From the NCBI GenBank assembly GCA_015487635.1, contig WFPM01000144.1, positions 1-42,711 on the forward strand: 42,711 nucleotides of DNA. The letters run 5' to 3'. The position numbers and the translations under genes are program-made. How positions within the stretch are numbered: the stretch's first letter is position 1; every line of letters starts with the position of its first letter. Below the pieces are notes generated by a model, which did no database searches, was not told the origin of the DNA, and saw only the letters and a list, made by a program, of their open reading frames with translations. Below, one piece after another: positions 1 to 11,321 of the stretch. Origin of the DNA: Rhodothermus sp. GTDB taxonomy: Bacteria > Bacteroidota > Rhodothermia > Rhodothermales > Rhodothermaceae.

Positions 1-591
1 CTGGTGGCCAATCCGGGCTGCTTCGCCACGGGGCTGGCGCTGGCGCTCTGGCCGCTGAGCCGACACCTTGAGACTGCTACGGTCGCCGTCACCGCCCTGA
101 CCGGCGCCTCGGGTTCCGGTACCCGACCGAAAGCCGCCACGCACTTTCCCGAACGGGACGGGAACGTCCGCGCCTACAAGGTGCTGGTCCATCAGCACCT
201 GCCCGAAGTGCAGCAGGTGGTCGGCCCCGGCCTGCGCATCGCGTTCGTACCGGCCTCAGGTCCATGGACACGCGGTATCTGGGGCACGGTGCACGTAACG
301 CTACCGGAGGGCATCACTGCCGGCGAGGTTGACGAATGGTATGCAACCGCCTACGATCAGGCTCCCTTCGTACGTCTGTGGCCCAACCAGCTTCCCGAAT
401 TGCGCTATGCCGTCCACACGCCGTTTTGCGACCTGGGCTGGATCGTACGCAATCGCGCGCTGGTCGTGGGCTTTGCGCTCGACAACCTGCTCAAAGGTGC
501 TGCCAGCCAGGCCATCCAGAACCTGAACCTGCTGCTGGGACTGCCGCAGACGGCCGGTCTGCTCCCTGTTTCTACCGAAACGGCCGTCTGA
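1..591 (+). CDS. argC: N-acetyl-gamma-glutamyl-phosphate reductase, C-terminal part (truncated by window edge)
   Basis: The frame is open from base 1, so the 5' part lies outside the window; the track's GTG start is only the first start-like codon. The visible 196 codons begin at the active-site segment ANPGCFATG, whose Cys is the catalytic nucleophile that forms the thioester with the acyl phosphate. This is followed by the C-terminal domain, with the VRNRALVVGFALDNLLKGAA segment typical of the end of ArgC. The enzyme reduces N-acyl-glutamyl phosphate to the semialdehyde with NADPH, the third step of arginine synthesis in the cytoplasm. argD follows after 133 bases and argF' and argB come next, so this is an arginine operon. 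Given the carbamoyltransferase type downstream, the acyl group could be acetyl or succinyl. Identification is firm. Confidence 0.93.
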   Translation: MVANPGCFATGLALALWPLSRHLETATVAVTALTGASGSGTRPKAATHFPERDGNVRAYKVLVHQHLPEVQQVVGPGLRIAFVPASGPWTRGIWGTVHVTLPEGITAGEVDEWYATAYDQAPFVRLWPNQLPELRYAVHTPFCDLGWIVRNRALVVGFALDNLLKGAASQAIQNLNLLLGLPQTAGLLPVSTETAV

Positions 592-724
592 GCCGGCACC
601 GGGCCCCTATCCACCCGACTTTTTTCATGCTGAAATTCAAACAGACAGCGCAGGGGCACTCCCCGGGTTTGCCCGCAGGGTGAACGCAACAAGTAGAAAA
701 AAACCCACCAGGCTGCTTCGATAG

Positions 725-1891
725 ATGAACACGCAGGAAGTCATTCAACTGGAAGACACGTTTCAGATTCCGACCTACCGAAAATATCCGGTCGCGCTTG
801 TGCGCGGCGAAGGGTGCTACGTGTGGGATGCCGAAGGCCGCCGTTACCTGGATTTTTACGGCGGTCACTGCGTCACCCTGCTGGGACACTGCCCGCCGCG
901 CGTCGTCAGCGCGCTTCAGGAGCAGGCGGCCCGCCTGCTGTTCTACTCGAACGTGGTCTACAGCCCGGTGCGGGCACGGGCCGCCGCCCTGCTGGCCGAA
1001 ATGGCGCCCGAAGGACTGCGCCATGTGTTCTTCTGCAACTCGGGCACCGAGGCCAACGAGACGGCACTCAAGCTGGCCCGCGCCTGGACGGGCAGGCCCG
1101 GCCTGATCGCCCTGGAACGGGACTTTCACGGGCGCACGCTGGGCAGCCTGGCCGCCACCGAACCCATCGGCTACCGCAAGCCCTACCTGTCGGTGCTGCC
1201 CCCCACGCATTTTGTGCCGATGGGCGACCTGGAGGCCGTCGAGCGCCTGCTGACCCGGCACAACGACATCGCGGCCATCATCCTGGAGCCCATCCAGAGC
1301 ATGGCGGGCGTTTATGAGGCCCCGGTGGATTACTACCGGGAGCTGCGGCGGCTGTGCGACCGCCACGGTGTGGTGCTCATTTTCGACGAGGTGCAGACAG
1401 GCGTCGGCCGCACCGGCACTTTTTCCATTTCGGAGCAGTACGGCATCCGTCCGGATCTGATCACGCTGGCCAAAAGTCTGGGCTCGGGCGTGCCGGTGGG
1501 CGCCGTGCTGGTTTCCGATGCCATTGCTGCCCACGTCAAACCGGGCGACCAGGGCACCACGTTCGGCGGCGGTATGCTGGCCATGGCGGCCGTGACGGCC
1601 ACGCTCGAGACGATCCGGGACGAAGGGCTCATGGCGCGTGCGCCGGTCATCTTCGAACGTATCCGTCGGGGCGTGGCCGACCATGTGGTGGCGGTGCGGG
1701 GACGTGGCTGCCTGATCGGGCTGGAACTGGATCGCCCGGCGGCGCCGGTGCTGGCCCGACTGCGTGAGCAGGGCGTGCTCGCCGGAAGCGCCAGTCACCC
1801 GAACGTCATCCGGCTCATGCCCCCGCTCAACACGCCGGACGACGCCCTCGACGCCTTCCTCGAAACGTTCCTGCAAATCCTTGCCAACTAG
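725..1891 (+). CDS. argD: Acetylornithine (or succinylornithine) aminotransferase
   Basis: 388 aa, a class III PLP-dependent aminotransferase of normal ArgD length. It transfers the amino group of glutamate to N-acyl-glutamate semialdehyde to give N-acyl-ornithine. Visible landmarks are the cofactor phosphate-binding segment CNSGTEANE near residue 105, the cofactor-ring Asp in FDEVQTGVGRTG near 221, and the Schiff-base Lys at about 250 in TLAKSLGSGVPVG. The GTTFGG motif follows near residue 277. The ATG at 725 is used because homologous sequence (VIQLEDTFQIPTYRKYPVAL) starts directly after it; no strong ribosome-binding site precedes it. It lies between argC and argF' (20 bases upstream of the latter). 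ArgD enzymes often also serve lysine synthesis, which cannot be judged here. Confidence 0.93.
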   Translation: MNTQEVIQLEDTFQIPTYRKYPVALVRGEGCYVWDAEGRRYLDFYGGHCVTLLGHCPPRVVSALQEQAARLLFYSNVVYSPVRARAAALLAEMAPEGLRHVFFCNSGTEANETALKLARAWTGRPGLIALERDFHGRTLGSLAATEPIGYRKPYLSVLPPTHFVPMGDLEAVERLLTRHNDIAAIILEPIQSMAGVYEAPVDYYRELRRLCDRHGVVLIFDEVQTGVGRTGTFSISEQYGIRPDLITLAKSLGSGVPVGAVLVSDAIAAHVKPGDQGTTFGGGMLAMAAVTATLETIRDEGLMARAPVIFERIRRGVADHVVAVRGRGCLIGLELDRPAAPVLARLREQGVLAGSASHPNVIRLMPPLNTPDDALDAFLETFLQILAN

Positions 1892-1911
1892 CCAGAAACC
1901 CCGACGGTCTG

Positions 1912-2955
1912 ATGGAAGAACTTCCGCCTCCCCGGCATCTGATCGACTGGCAATACATCGACGAGGAGACCTGGCAACGCTGCCTGACGCGCACGCTGGA
2001 GCACTATCGCCAGGGGAAACATGCCTGGAGTCAGGCGGCCCGTCATCGAAGCCTCGGACTACTGTTTTTTAATCCCTCACTGCGCACACGCACGTCCATG
2101 GAGCTGGCGGCCGTGCATCTCGGCGCCCATGCCACCACGCTGGTGGCTGGCCAGGGCACCTGGCAGATCGAGTGGCGCGACGGCGCGGTCATGGACGGTG
2201 CGGCCGCCGAGCACATCCGCGAGGCCATCGGTGTGCTCTCGGAGTACTACGATGCGCTGGGTGTACGCATCTTCGCCTCGCAGACCGACTACGTGCAGGA
2301 TCGCGATGAGGTGCTGCTCCGGGCGATCGTCCGCGCCGCCACGGTGCCGGTCATCAACCTGGAGTCGGCCTTCTACCATCCATGCCAGGCGCTGGCCGAT
2401 GCCGCCACCATCCTGGAGCACCTGGGCGGCACCGTGCAGGGCCGCCGCTTCGTGCTGAGCTGGGCCTACCATCCGCGCCCGTTGCCGATGGCCGTTCCCA
2501 ACTCGGCGCTGCTGATGGCCGCCCGTCTGGGTATGGAGGTCGTCGTAGCCCATCCACCGGGTTTCGAGCTGGACGAAGGTGTCATGGCGCGGGCGCAGGC
2601 CGACGCCGCCGCCCATGGCGGACGCGTGACGGTGGTGCACGACCAGGCCGAAGCGTTTGCAGGAGCCGAGATCATCTATGCCAAGTCGTGGGGCAGCCGG
2701 CTATGCTACACCGCACCCGACGACGAGGCGGCGCTGCGGGCCCGGTACCGCCACTGGCGGGTCACGCCCGAGCTGATGGCCCGCACGCGCCAGGCCGCTT
2801 TCATGCACTGCCTGCCCGTCCGCCGCAACGTGGTGGTGGACGATGCCGTGCTCGACGGTCCCCGGGCCATTCACCTGAAGCAGGCCGCCTTTCGGCTCTA
2901 TGCCCAGAAAGCCATCCTGGAGTACGTGTGGCACCTGCCTCCCTTCGACTCATGA
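1912..2955 (+). CDS. argF': N-acetylornithine/N-succinylornithine carbamoyltransferase (ArgF' type)
   Basis: 347 aa, an aspartate/ornithine carbamoyltransferase-fold enzyme. The carbamoyl-phosphate loop is FFNPSLRTRTS (residues 52-62), the HPxQ motif is in FYHPCQALAD, and the HCLP motif is in MHCLPVRRN near the end. The loop QGTWQIEWRDGAVMDG (about 81-96) is the inserted Trp-bearing loop of the acyl-ornithine family rather than of ordinary ornithine carbamoyltransferase. Such enzymes carbamoylate N-acetylornithine (Xanthomonas) or N-succinylornithine (Bacteroides). Placing the known specificity position by its 15-residue distance from the loop Trp (W84) puts Ala99 there, where Glu marks acetyl and Pro marks succinyl. 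The substrate therefore cannot be read off by rule. The stop overlaps the argB start (ATGA), indicating translational coupling. Confidence 0.88.
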   Translation: MEELPPPRHLIDWQYIDEETWQRCLTRTLEHYRQGKHAWSQAARHRSLGLLFFNPSLRTRTSMELAAVHLGAHATTLVAGQGTWQIEWRDGAVMDGAAAEHIREAIGVLSEYYDALGVRIFASQTDYVQDRDEVLLRAIVRAATVPVINLESAFYHPCQALADAATILEHLGGTVQGRRFVLSWAYHPRPLPMAVPNSALLMAARLGMEVVVAHPPGFELDEGVMARAQADAAAHGGRVTVVHDQAEAFAGAEIIYAKSWGSRLCYTAPDDEAALRARYRHWRVTPELMARTRQAAFMHCLPVRRNVVVDDAVLDGPRAIHLKQAAFRLYAQKAILEYVWHLPPFDS

Positions 2956-3737
2956 GTACCCGCCCGATCGTGGTCAAAATCGGCGGCACCCTGCTCGAAG
3001 CGTCCGAAGCACTCGACGCCTTCTGGGAAGGCGTCGCCGACCTGCGCAGGCAGGCGCCCGTCGTAGTCGTGCACGGCGGCGGCCCACAGGCCACGGCGCT
3101 GGCCCGTCGGCTCGGTCATCAGCCCCGTATCGTGCAGGGCCGCCGCGTGACCACCGAACTGGACCTGCAGATTCTCCAGTGGGCGCTGCGCGGCGAACTG
3201 AACCTGCGCCTGGTGGCCGCCGCCCTGCAACGTGGCCTCCCGGCCGTCGGGCTGGCGGCCGCCGACGGCGGCACGCTGCGCGTGCGTCGCCGCCCACCCT
3301 GGACGATCGAAGGCGAAACGGTGGACTTTGGTTTTGTCGGCGACGTGGAGCGCGTCGAGCCGGCGTTGCTGCAGCACCTGCTGGAAGGCGGTTATGTACC
3401 TGTGGTGGCGCCGGTCGGCATCGACGACGAAGGGCAGCTCTACAACGTGAACGCCGACACGGTGGCCTGCGCGCTGGCCGAGGCGCTCCAGGCCCATACC
3501 TTTCTGCTCGTAACCGAGACCGGTGGCGTGCGTCGCGACCCGGACGATCCGGCGAGCCTCCTCCCCTGCTGCGACCGGGTCACCCTCGAGGCCGGGTTGC
3601 GCGACGGCTGGATCGGCGGCGGCATGCGCGTCAAGCTGGAGGTGGCCTTTCAGGCCCGGGATCGGGGTATTCCTGAGGTGTACATCCTGGCCCCCGACGA
3701 CCTGCGCACGCGTAGCCGGGCCACCCGCGTGGTATGA
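2952..3737 (+). CDS. argB: Acetylglutamate kinase (N-acyl-glutamate kinase)
   Basis: 261 aa, amino-acid kinase family. It phosphorylates the gamma-carboxylate of N-acyl-glutamate with ATP. The start is the ATG at 2952 (MSTRPIVVKIGGTLLE), which overlaps the argF' stop; the longer track ORF that begins at 2382 is a frame artefact. Visible motifs are the ATP-phosphate loop VVKIGGTLL (7-15), the substrate-binding VVVHGGGPQAT (about 38-48), the NADTVACALAEAL segment near 165, and the C-terminal GGGMRVKLEVAF with the transition-state Lys. The substrate loop reads GRRVTTELDLQI, which departs from the common GLRVTD form, as may be expected in an operon with an unusual acyl-ornithine enzyme. The stop codon lies two bases from the stop of the convergent symporter gene. 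Confidence 0.92.
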   Translation: MSTRPIVVKIGGTLLEASEALDAFWEGVADLRRQAPVVVVHGGGPQATALARRLGHQPRIVQGRRVTTELDLQILQWALRGELNLRLVAAALQRGLPAVGLAAADGGTLRVRRRPPWTIEGETVDFGFVGDVERVEPALLQHLLEGGYVPVVAPVGIDDEGQLYNVNADTVACALAEALQAHTFLLVTETGGVRRDPDDPASLLPCCDRVTLEAGLRDGWIGGGMRVKLEVAFQARDRGIPEVYILAPDDLRTRSRATRVV

Positions 3738-3739
3738 GG

Positions 3740-5200
3740 TCAGGGCCGCGCCCAGACGGGCACCACCCCGGGTTGCACGCCCAGTACCACCGGCAGCAGC
3801 ATAAAGGCCAGCAGCGTCAACAACCCGATAAACAGCAGATTCAGCCAGAAGCCGGCCCGCACCATCTCGCCCATGGAAATATGCCCGGTGCTGTAAACGA
3901 CGGCGTTGGGCGGCGTGGCGACCGGCAGCATGAAAGCACAACTGGCCCCCAGCGTGGCTGACACGGCCAGCAGCAACGGGTTCTGCCCCAGCCCGACGGC
4001 CGCCGAGGCCAGCACCGGCAGGAAAGCGGCCGTCACGGCCGTATTGCTGGTGATCTCGGTCAGAAAGACGATGGTCCCCGTGGCCAGCAGTACGATCAAA
4101 AGCGGCGGCCACCCGGCCAGGCTGCCCACCTGCTGGCCGATCCAGCGCGCCAGCCCTGTATCGGTGATCGCGTCGGCCATACTGAGCCCGCCGCCAAAAA
4201 GCAGCAGGATACCCCACGGCAGGTGCCGGGCCGACGCCCAGTCGAGCAGTCGCTGTCCCTGACCGGCCGGCAGCAGAAACAGCACCAGCGCCGCCCCTAT
4301 GGCGACGCCCGCATCCGAAAGCCCCGGCACCCAGCGGCTCAGCAGCGGCCGTCCGATCCACAGCAGCGCCGTCACGGCAAAGATCCAGGCCACACGTCGC
4401 TCGGCCGGCTGCACCGGTCCCAGTGCTTTCAGCTCCGCCTGAATCAGCTTCCCGGCTTCCACCTGAAGCTGCCGCCCCTCCGGAAACAGCCCGTAGACCA
4501 GCAGCAAATAGGTTGCCAGTAGCCCCACGGCTACGATCGGAAGTCCCAGCAGCAGCCAGGCGGCAAAGCTCAGCTCGTAGCCGTAGGTCTCGCTCAGGAA
4601 ACCTGCCAGTAGCGCGTTGGGCGGGGTGCCGATAAGCGTGCCCATGCCGCCGATGTTGCAGCCATAGGCGATGCTGAGCACCAGCGCCGCCTCGAAGGCC
4701 CGGAGTGTCGGCTGTCCGGTCGCCTGCTCTTCCAGCAGCTCCAGCACCGACAGCGCAATCGGCAGCATCATCAGCGCCGTGGCCGTGTTGCTGACCCAGA
4801 GACTGAGGAACGCGCCGGCCAGCAGAAACCCCAGCACCAGCCGCGCCGGCCGTGTTCCAATGCGCCGGATGATGTGCAGCGCCAGCCGCCGGTGCAACCG
4901 CCAGCGCTGCATGGCCTGCGCCAGCAGAAAGCCTCCCATGAACAGGAAAATGATCGGATGGGCATAGGGGGCCGTCGCTTCGCCGATCGACCGCACGCTC
5001 AGCACCGGAAACAGCACGATCGGCAGCAGCGCCGTGGCCGGAATCGGAATGGCCTCGGAGATCCACCAGACGGCCATCCAGAGGCTGACGGCCGCCACGC
5101 GCCAGGCCGCTACCGAAAGCGCCTCCGGCTGCGGCACCAGCCAGAAGCTCAGAAAAACCAGCGGGCCCAGCCAGAATCCCAGTCGTTGCCGGCGGGTCAT
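3740..5200 (-). CDS. DASS/SLC13-family anion:sodium symporter
   Basis: 486 aa, very hydrophobic throughout, with about eleven to twelve membrane segments. It shows the paired Ser-Asn-Thr motifs that define the divalent anion:sodium symporter family: SLWVSNTATALMMLP in the first half (about residue 135) and LTEITSNTAVTAAFLP in the second. It also has the PVATPPNAVVYSTG segment near the C-terminus. Family members take up succinate, malate, fumarate, citrate or sulfate with sodium; the substrate is not determined by sequence reading, though the SNT pairs fit a di- or tricarboxylate carrier. The gene is convergent with argB. The 120 bases upstream (5201-5320) separate it from the glycerate kinase gene, so it may or may not belong to the same transcript. 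Confidence 0.88.
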   Translation of the reverse strand: MTRRQRLGFWLGPLVFLSFWLVPQPEALSVAAWRVAAVSLWMAVWWISEAIPIPATALLPIVLFPVLSVRSIGEATAPYAHPIIFLFMGGFLLAQAMQRWRLHRRLALHIIRRIGTRPARLVLGFLLAGAFLSLWVSNTATALMMLPIALSVLELLEEQATGQPTLRAFEAALVLSIAYGCNIGGMGTLIGTPPNALLAGFLSETYGYELSFAAWLLLGLPIVAVGLLATYLLLVYGLFPEGRQLQVEAGKLIQAELKALGPVQPAERRVAWIFAVTALLWIGRPLLSRWVPGLSDAGVAIGAALVLFLLPAGQGQRLLDWASARHLPWGILLLFGGGLSMADAITDTGLARWIGQQVGSLAGWPPLLIVLLATGTIVFLTEITSNTAVTAAFLPVLASAAVGLGQNPLLLAVSATLGASCAFMLPVATPPNAVVYSTGHISMGEMVRAGFWLNLLFIGLLTLLAFMLLPVVLGVQPGVVPVWARP

Positions 5201-5320
5201 TTCAGTGCCCTCGCTGTGTTAACCAGTACAGCAGCCATGGGACGTTGAAAGCATGCGTCCAGCCAAAAGTGTGCACAAGCCAGTTTTTCATGCTGCAGGT
5301 ACTGGCCATTTTTGCTCGCG

Positions 5321-6637
5321 CTACTGTCGCAGGCCGACCTGCACGTCCATCACGTTCGTGTGCGTGGGGCCGGTAAACAGCAGTTGATCGAGCGCCTTAA
5401 AGAAGGTGTAGGCGTCGTTGTTGTCGAGGTAGGCCTGCGGATCCATGCCGCAGGTGCGGGCCCGGGAGGCCGTGTCGGGCGTGGCCCAGGCGCCGGCCGC
5501 ATCGGTGGGGCCGTCGCGGCCGTCGGTCCCGCCACTGAGCAGCACGGCCTCGGCCTCCCAGCCGTCCATGGCGAGTGCGGCCGCCAGGGCCAACTCCTGG
5601 TTGCGTCCGCCCCGTCCGCTGCCCCGCACGGTTACGGTGGTCTCTCCTCCCCAGAGCAGGCATACCGGTCGGTCTTCACGCCCCTCGCGCAACGCCGTCA
5701 CCAGACGCACGGCCACTTCTCGCGCCTCGCCGGTCAGCCGATCTGTTACGATGCGCACCGAATAGCCACGCTGTCGGGCTTCGTCGGCAGCTGCTTCGAG
5801 CGCCCGCCGGTTCGTACCGATCAGGCGCGTTACGACCCGGGCAAACCGGGGATCGGCCGGCTTGGGGGTCTCCAGCGACGGATCGGTGACGCCGGCTTCC
5901 AGGCGCACGCGCACCGACGCGGGTACCCGGTGCCACAGGTCGTAGCGTCGCAGCACGGCGATGGCCTCGGCAAACGTAGTGGGATCCGGCACGGTCGGTC
6001 CGCTAGCAATGACCGACAGATCGTCGCCCACGACGTCGGAGATGACCAGCGCCAGCACGTCGGCCGGCGCGGCCGCCTGCGCCAGGCGCCCGCCGCCGAT
6101 GCGCGACAGGTGCTTGCGCACCGTGTTGATCTGATGGATGTCGGCACCGCTTTCGAGCAACAGCCGAAACGTGCACTGCGCATCGGCCAGCGTCACCGGC
6201 GGCTCGAAGTCCGCGCACAGCGACGAGCCGCCCCCGGAGATGAGCACCAGCAGCAGGTCATGGTCCGCGCACGCCTCGGCCAGCGAGAGGATGTGTCGGG
6301 CCGCCCGTACGCTGTGTTCGTCCGGCACGGGATGCCCGGCCTCCAGCACCTCGATGCGTCGGGGTGGCGGGCAATGGGGCGGAGGCGTCTGCGTGTGGCC
6401 ATGCGGGACCACCACCGCGCCTTCGGCGACCCGCTCGCCCAGCTGCTGTTCGACCATGCCAGCCATGGCCATGGCGGCCTTGCCCATGCCGGCCACCACC
6501 ACGCGCCGATACTGGTCCAGCGATTTCGGGGCCCAGGTGGTCCAGGGCGTCTGCGTGAGCAAAACGTCGGCCTGTGCGCCGCGCACGGCTGCCCGGAAGA
6601 TGGCCTGCGCGTCGGCTACAAGGTCTGGATGACTCAT
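5321..6637 (-). CDS. Glycerate 2-kinase, MOFRL family
   Basis: 438 aa, the usual size of the bacterial/archaeal MOFRL glycerate kinases, which phosphorylate D-glycerate at C2 to give 2-phosphoglycerate. N-terminal domain: VVVAGMGKAAMAMAG near residue 47, VVPHGH, EAGHPVPDEHS and the glycine-rich LISGGGSSL (about 133-141). INTVRKHLSRIGGGRLA and ISDVVGDDLSVIASGPTVPD are strongly typical of the family. C-terminal MOFRL domain: LLWGGETTVTVRGSGRGGRNQE and LLSGGTDGRDGPTDAAGA. Its start lies five bases downstream of the dps stop, so the two genes are probably one transcript. The product would enter lower glycolysis, the same node as the pyruvate phosphate dikinase encoded across the promoter region; this link is inference. 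Confidence 0.92.
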   Translation of the reverse strand: MSHPDLVADAQAIFRAAVRGAQADVLLTQTPWTTWAPKSLDQYRRVVVAGMGKAAMAMAGMVEQQLGERVAEGAVVVPHGHTQTPPPHCPPPRRIEVLEAGHPVPDEHSVRAARHILSLAEACADHDLLLVLISGGGSSLCADFEPPVTLADAQCTFRLLLESGADIHQINTVRKHLSRIGGGRLAQAAAPADVLALVISDVVGDDLSVIASGPTVPDPTTFAEAIAVLRRYDLWHRVPASVRVRLEAGVTDPSLETPKPADPRFARVVTRLIGTNRRALEAAADEARQRGYSVRIVTDRLTGEAREVAVRLVTALREGREDRPVCLLWGGETTVTVRGSGRGGRNQELALAAALAMDGWEAEAVLLSGGTDGRDGPTDAAGAWATPDTASRARTCGMDPQAYLDNNDAYTFFKALDQLLFTGPTHTNVMDVQVGLRQ

Positions 6638-6642
6638 GCGGC

Positions 6643-7194
6643 TTACTCGGTTGCGGCGTGATCTCCCAGGAAATGCGCCAGCTGCGTGGCCCGCGCCTCG
6701 GCCGCCTGCAGCACGTCCTCCAGCAGGCGACGCGTGCCGTGCTCGTTTAATTCCAGCGCCAGCGCAATGCTACCCCGAAGCTGAATGCACAGCTCCCGTT
6801 CGGCCCGCAGGTCGTGCTGCAGCATGGCCGCTACTGCATAGACGCCCTCCGGCTCGTGCGTCAGAAACGAGCGCCTGATCAGCTCCTCCGGGTGACAGGT
6901 GGGCACGCCGCCCAGCAATGTGATCCGCTCGGCAATGCGATCCAGGCTCGCGTGCACCTGCTCGTAGCACTCCTGAAAGAAGCGGTGCAGTTCCATGTAG
7001 TTTTCTCCCTCGACCAGCCAGTGATGCTTGTGATACTGGTGATAGAGCACCCAGAGCGAAGCCTGGAAGGCGTCCAGATGCGGGAGCAATTGCTCGACCA
7101 CCGGTCGGGGCAGTCCCACCGTGTTCATGCGCACCTTCGTGCGCAGCCGCGCCGGCTCACCAAAGACCTGCGGTAGTTTTTCAACCCCTTGCAT
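6643..7194 (-). CDS. dps: Dps-family ferritin-like DNA-protection protein
   Basis: 183 aa. The core fits the Dps four-helix ferritin fold. YHKHHWLVEGENYMELHRFF supplies the first ferroxidase His, LHRFFQECYEQVHASLDRIAERI the second His and the Asp/Glu ligands at the dimer interface, and ITLLGGVP is the usual turn that follows. Dps proteins assemble as 12-mers that oxidise and store iron with peroxide and may coat DNA. The protein is slightly longer than the common 150-170 aa; the first about 20 residues (MQGVEKLPQVFGEPARLRTK) form an extension of the kind that can bind DNA or metal, though it is not strongly basic. It is divergent from ppdK, with 256 bases between the two starts. Confidence 0.9.
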   Translation of the reverse strand: MQGVEKLPQVFGEPARLRTKVRMNTVGLPRPVVEQLLPHLDAFQASLWVLYHQYHKHHWLVEGENYMELHRFFQECYEQVHASLDRIAERITLLGGVPTCHPEELIRRSFLTHEPEGVYAVAAMLQHDLRAERELCIQLRGSIALALELNEHGTRRLLEDVLQAAEARATQLAHFLGDHAATE

Positions 7195-7350
7195 GGCATA
7201 TTCATCTGCTTCAGGAATTTAATCGACAGGGCTCCAGATTTCGTCGGATTCCTTCAGGAGTACCGACTCCGTTTCTGGCCACCGAAAGAAATAGAATTTC
7301 ACGGGTTATCTCGCTTTTGATGATGATTCTGTCCATTTTCTGTCGCCCGG

Positions 7351-7379
7351 TTGACAACGGACGATAGAAGTCTATCTTA
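7351..7379 (+). promoter_or_regulatory. Probable promoter of ppdK
   Basis: A perfect -35 hexamer TTGACA at 7351-7356 is followed after 16 bases by TATCTT at 7373-7378 (4 of 6 matches to TATAAT). It lies about 75 bases upstream of the ppdK ATG, in the right orientation. Read with the Bacteroidota consensus (TTTG/TTG, then TAnnTTTG), it also fits partly. Confidence 0.55.
7363..7376. promoter_or_regulatory. Inverted repeat overlapping the ppdK -10, possible operator
   Basis: GATAGA-AG-TCTATC is a perfect 6-bp inverted repeat with a two-base spacer. It sits in the promoter spacer and covers the first bases of the -10 element, the position expected for a repressor site. The regulator is unknown. 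Confidence 0.4.
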
Positions 7380-7450
7380 TGGCGAAAAGTTGCCGGAAGG
7401 CACCGAGTTTTTAATATCTGTAACACGAGAACGCTTTCCAAGGGGGTCCC

Positions 7451-10129
<2,679 letters not shown>

Positions 10130-10157
10130 TTGTCTCAGACAGCAGGCCATCACGAAA

Positions 10158-10190
10158 GGCCGCCGGTTGTCTACCAGCGGCCTTTTTTCT
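10158..10190 (+). terminator. Intrinsic terminator of ppdK
   Basis: The stem GGCCGC (10158-10163) / GCGGCC (10177-10182) is extended inward by GG/CC across one mismatch. It is followed at once by TTTTTT (10183-10188). It lies 28 bases after the ppdK stop. Confidence 0.85.
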
Positions 10191-10377
10191 TTGAAATCCC
10201 GACAACTTCCGTACAGGATATTTTGCAAGACGAATAAGCGGTGCGGTGATCCGGCGAGACCTGCTCCATTTAAGCTCAGGGTACCGGCAGCCTTTCATTA
10301 CCGATAAATCCTTACTGATCCGGTCCTGTGTTTTCAACAACAATCTTTCTTGGGCGCCCTTTCATTGTTAAATTACC

Positions 10378-10393
10378 TACGTAATCATACGTA
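10378..10393. promoter_or_regulatory. Paired TACGTA palindromes upstream of the membrane-protein gene
   Basis: TACGTA occurs twice, ten bases apart (10378-10383 and 10388-10393), as TACGTA-ATCA-TACGTA, about 20 bases before the ATG of the next gene. One-turn spacing suggests a regulator site. No convincing promoter hexamers were identified beside it. Confidence 0.3.
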
Positions 10394-10411
10394 CCAAGCT
10401 TCTCGAAAAAG

Positions 10412-10912
10412 ATGGGCCCTATGCAAAAGAAGCTGCCTTCTATTCTGCTTGGTGGCGCCGTTCTGGCCGTCGCCCATACCCTTCTCTATGTCCTGCTGGC
10501 GCATTTCATGCTGCAGCAATCTCCCATGATGCTGCTTGTAAGTTGCCTGAGCTGCTTCATCAGTCCGACAGCGGGCTTGCTGGCCGTCTGGCACTACGTG
10601 GAGACGCATCAGGTGACCATTCCGGGCAGGCAGGGCGCAGGTCTGGGATTTCTGGCCGGTGTCACAGCGGTCATTCTCAGCGACCTTCTATCCGGCCTGT
10701 TGAACTGGATGGGCCTGCTCCCGGACATCAGGGAGCTCGTTGGAACTGGCAGGCCGGCTTTCAACCCGAGCTGGTATCTCAAAGTGTTCGCTCAGGTGGT
10801 CACCATTGCTCTATACGGACTGTTCGGGTTGATCGGCGGGGTCCTTGGCGCTGCCTTCTTCAAGAAGGGATCATCGCAAACGGATACCTCCCTGAAGTCG
10901 GATGTCACTTAA
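10412..10912 (+). CDS. Small integral membrane protein of unknown function
   Basis: 166 aa from ATG 10412; a second in-frame ATG lies nine bases later (MQKKLPSILLGG) and could be the true start. Four hydrophobic segments are visible, at about 10-35, 38-60, 75-105 and 128-155. The C-terminal tail is short, charged and hydrophilic (KKGSSQTDTSLKSDV). The length and four-helix layout resemble DUF4199-type membrane proteins of Bacteroidota, but no motif fixes the family and no function is proposed. It stands alone: the ppdK terminator lies upstream and a gene-free, repeat-bearing stretch downstream. Codon use fits the neighbours, so it is probably a real gene. Confidence 0.65.
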   Translation: MGPMQKKLPSILLGGAVLAVAHTLLYVLLAHFMLQQSPMMLLVSCLSCFISPTAGLLAVWHYVETHQVTIPGRQGAGLGFLAGVTAVILSDLLSGLLNWMGLLPDIRELVGTGRPAFNPSWYLKVFAQVVTIALYGLFGLIGGVLGAAFFKKGSSQTDTSLKSDVT

Positions 10913-11321
10913 TCCATACCGGACAGGCCGTGCTCAGGGCGGGTGGATCCATGCGATCAGGACGCGGCTTCCCGGGTGATATTCCGGGGGCATCCAGGCC
11001 CCCAGAAGCCTCACTGGCCAACATGCGCCCCCCCGCACGGTCGCCTATGCGGCTGTGCTTTCCCATGGCGACCCACACCAAAGTGATATGTGTTTGCTAA
11101 TCTACGGGTACATGAGGATGCCCCCCATACGCCCGACAATGTGTCCCAGGCACAACAGTTTGAACGCTGCCGTCCGCCGCTCCAAGATGGGAAGAATGTG
11201 GTCTGTCCGGGAGGGCGTACCACCGTTGTGCCCGTGCTTTCCGCCCGGAAAATGAGCGGCGCCAACCGCCCCGCCGGCTTCCCGCACGTCGGCGCGGAAC
11301 GCACCAGCTTGGGCCCTCCCC

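Noticed and set aside
5222-5305. Inverted repeat CCAGTACAGCAG / CTGCAGGTACTGG upstream of the symporter gene
   Set aside because: The arms are imperfect and about 60 bases apart; this could be chance in GC-rich DNA, so it was not listed as a site.
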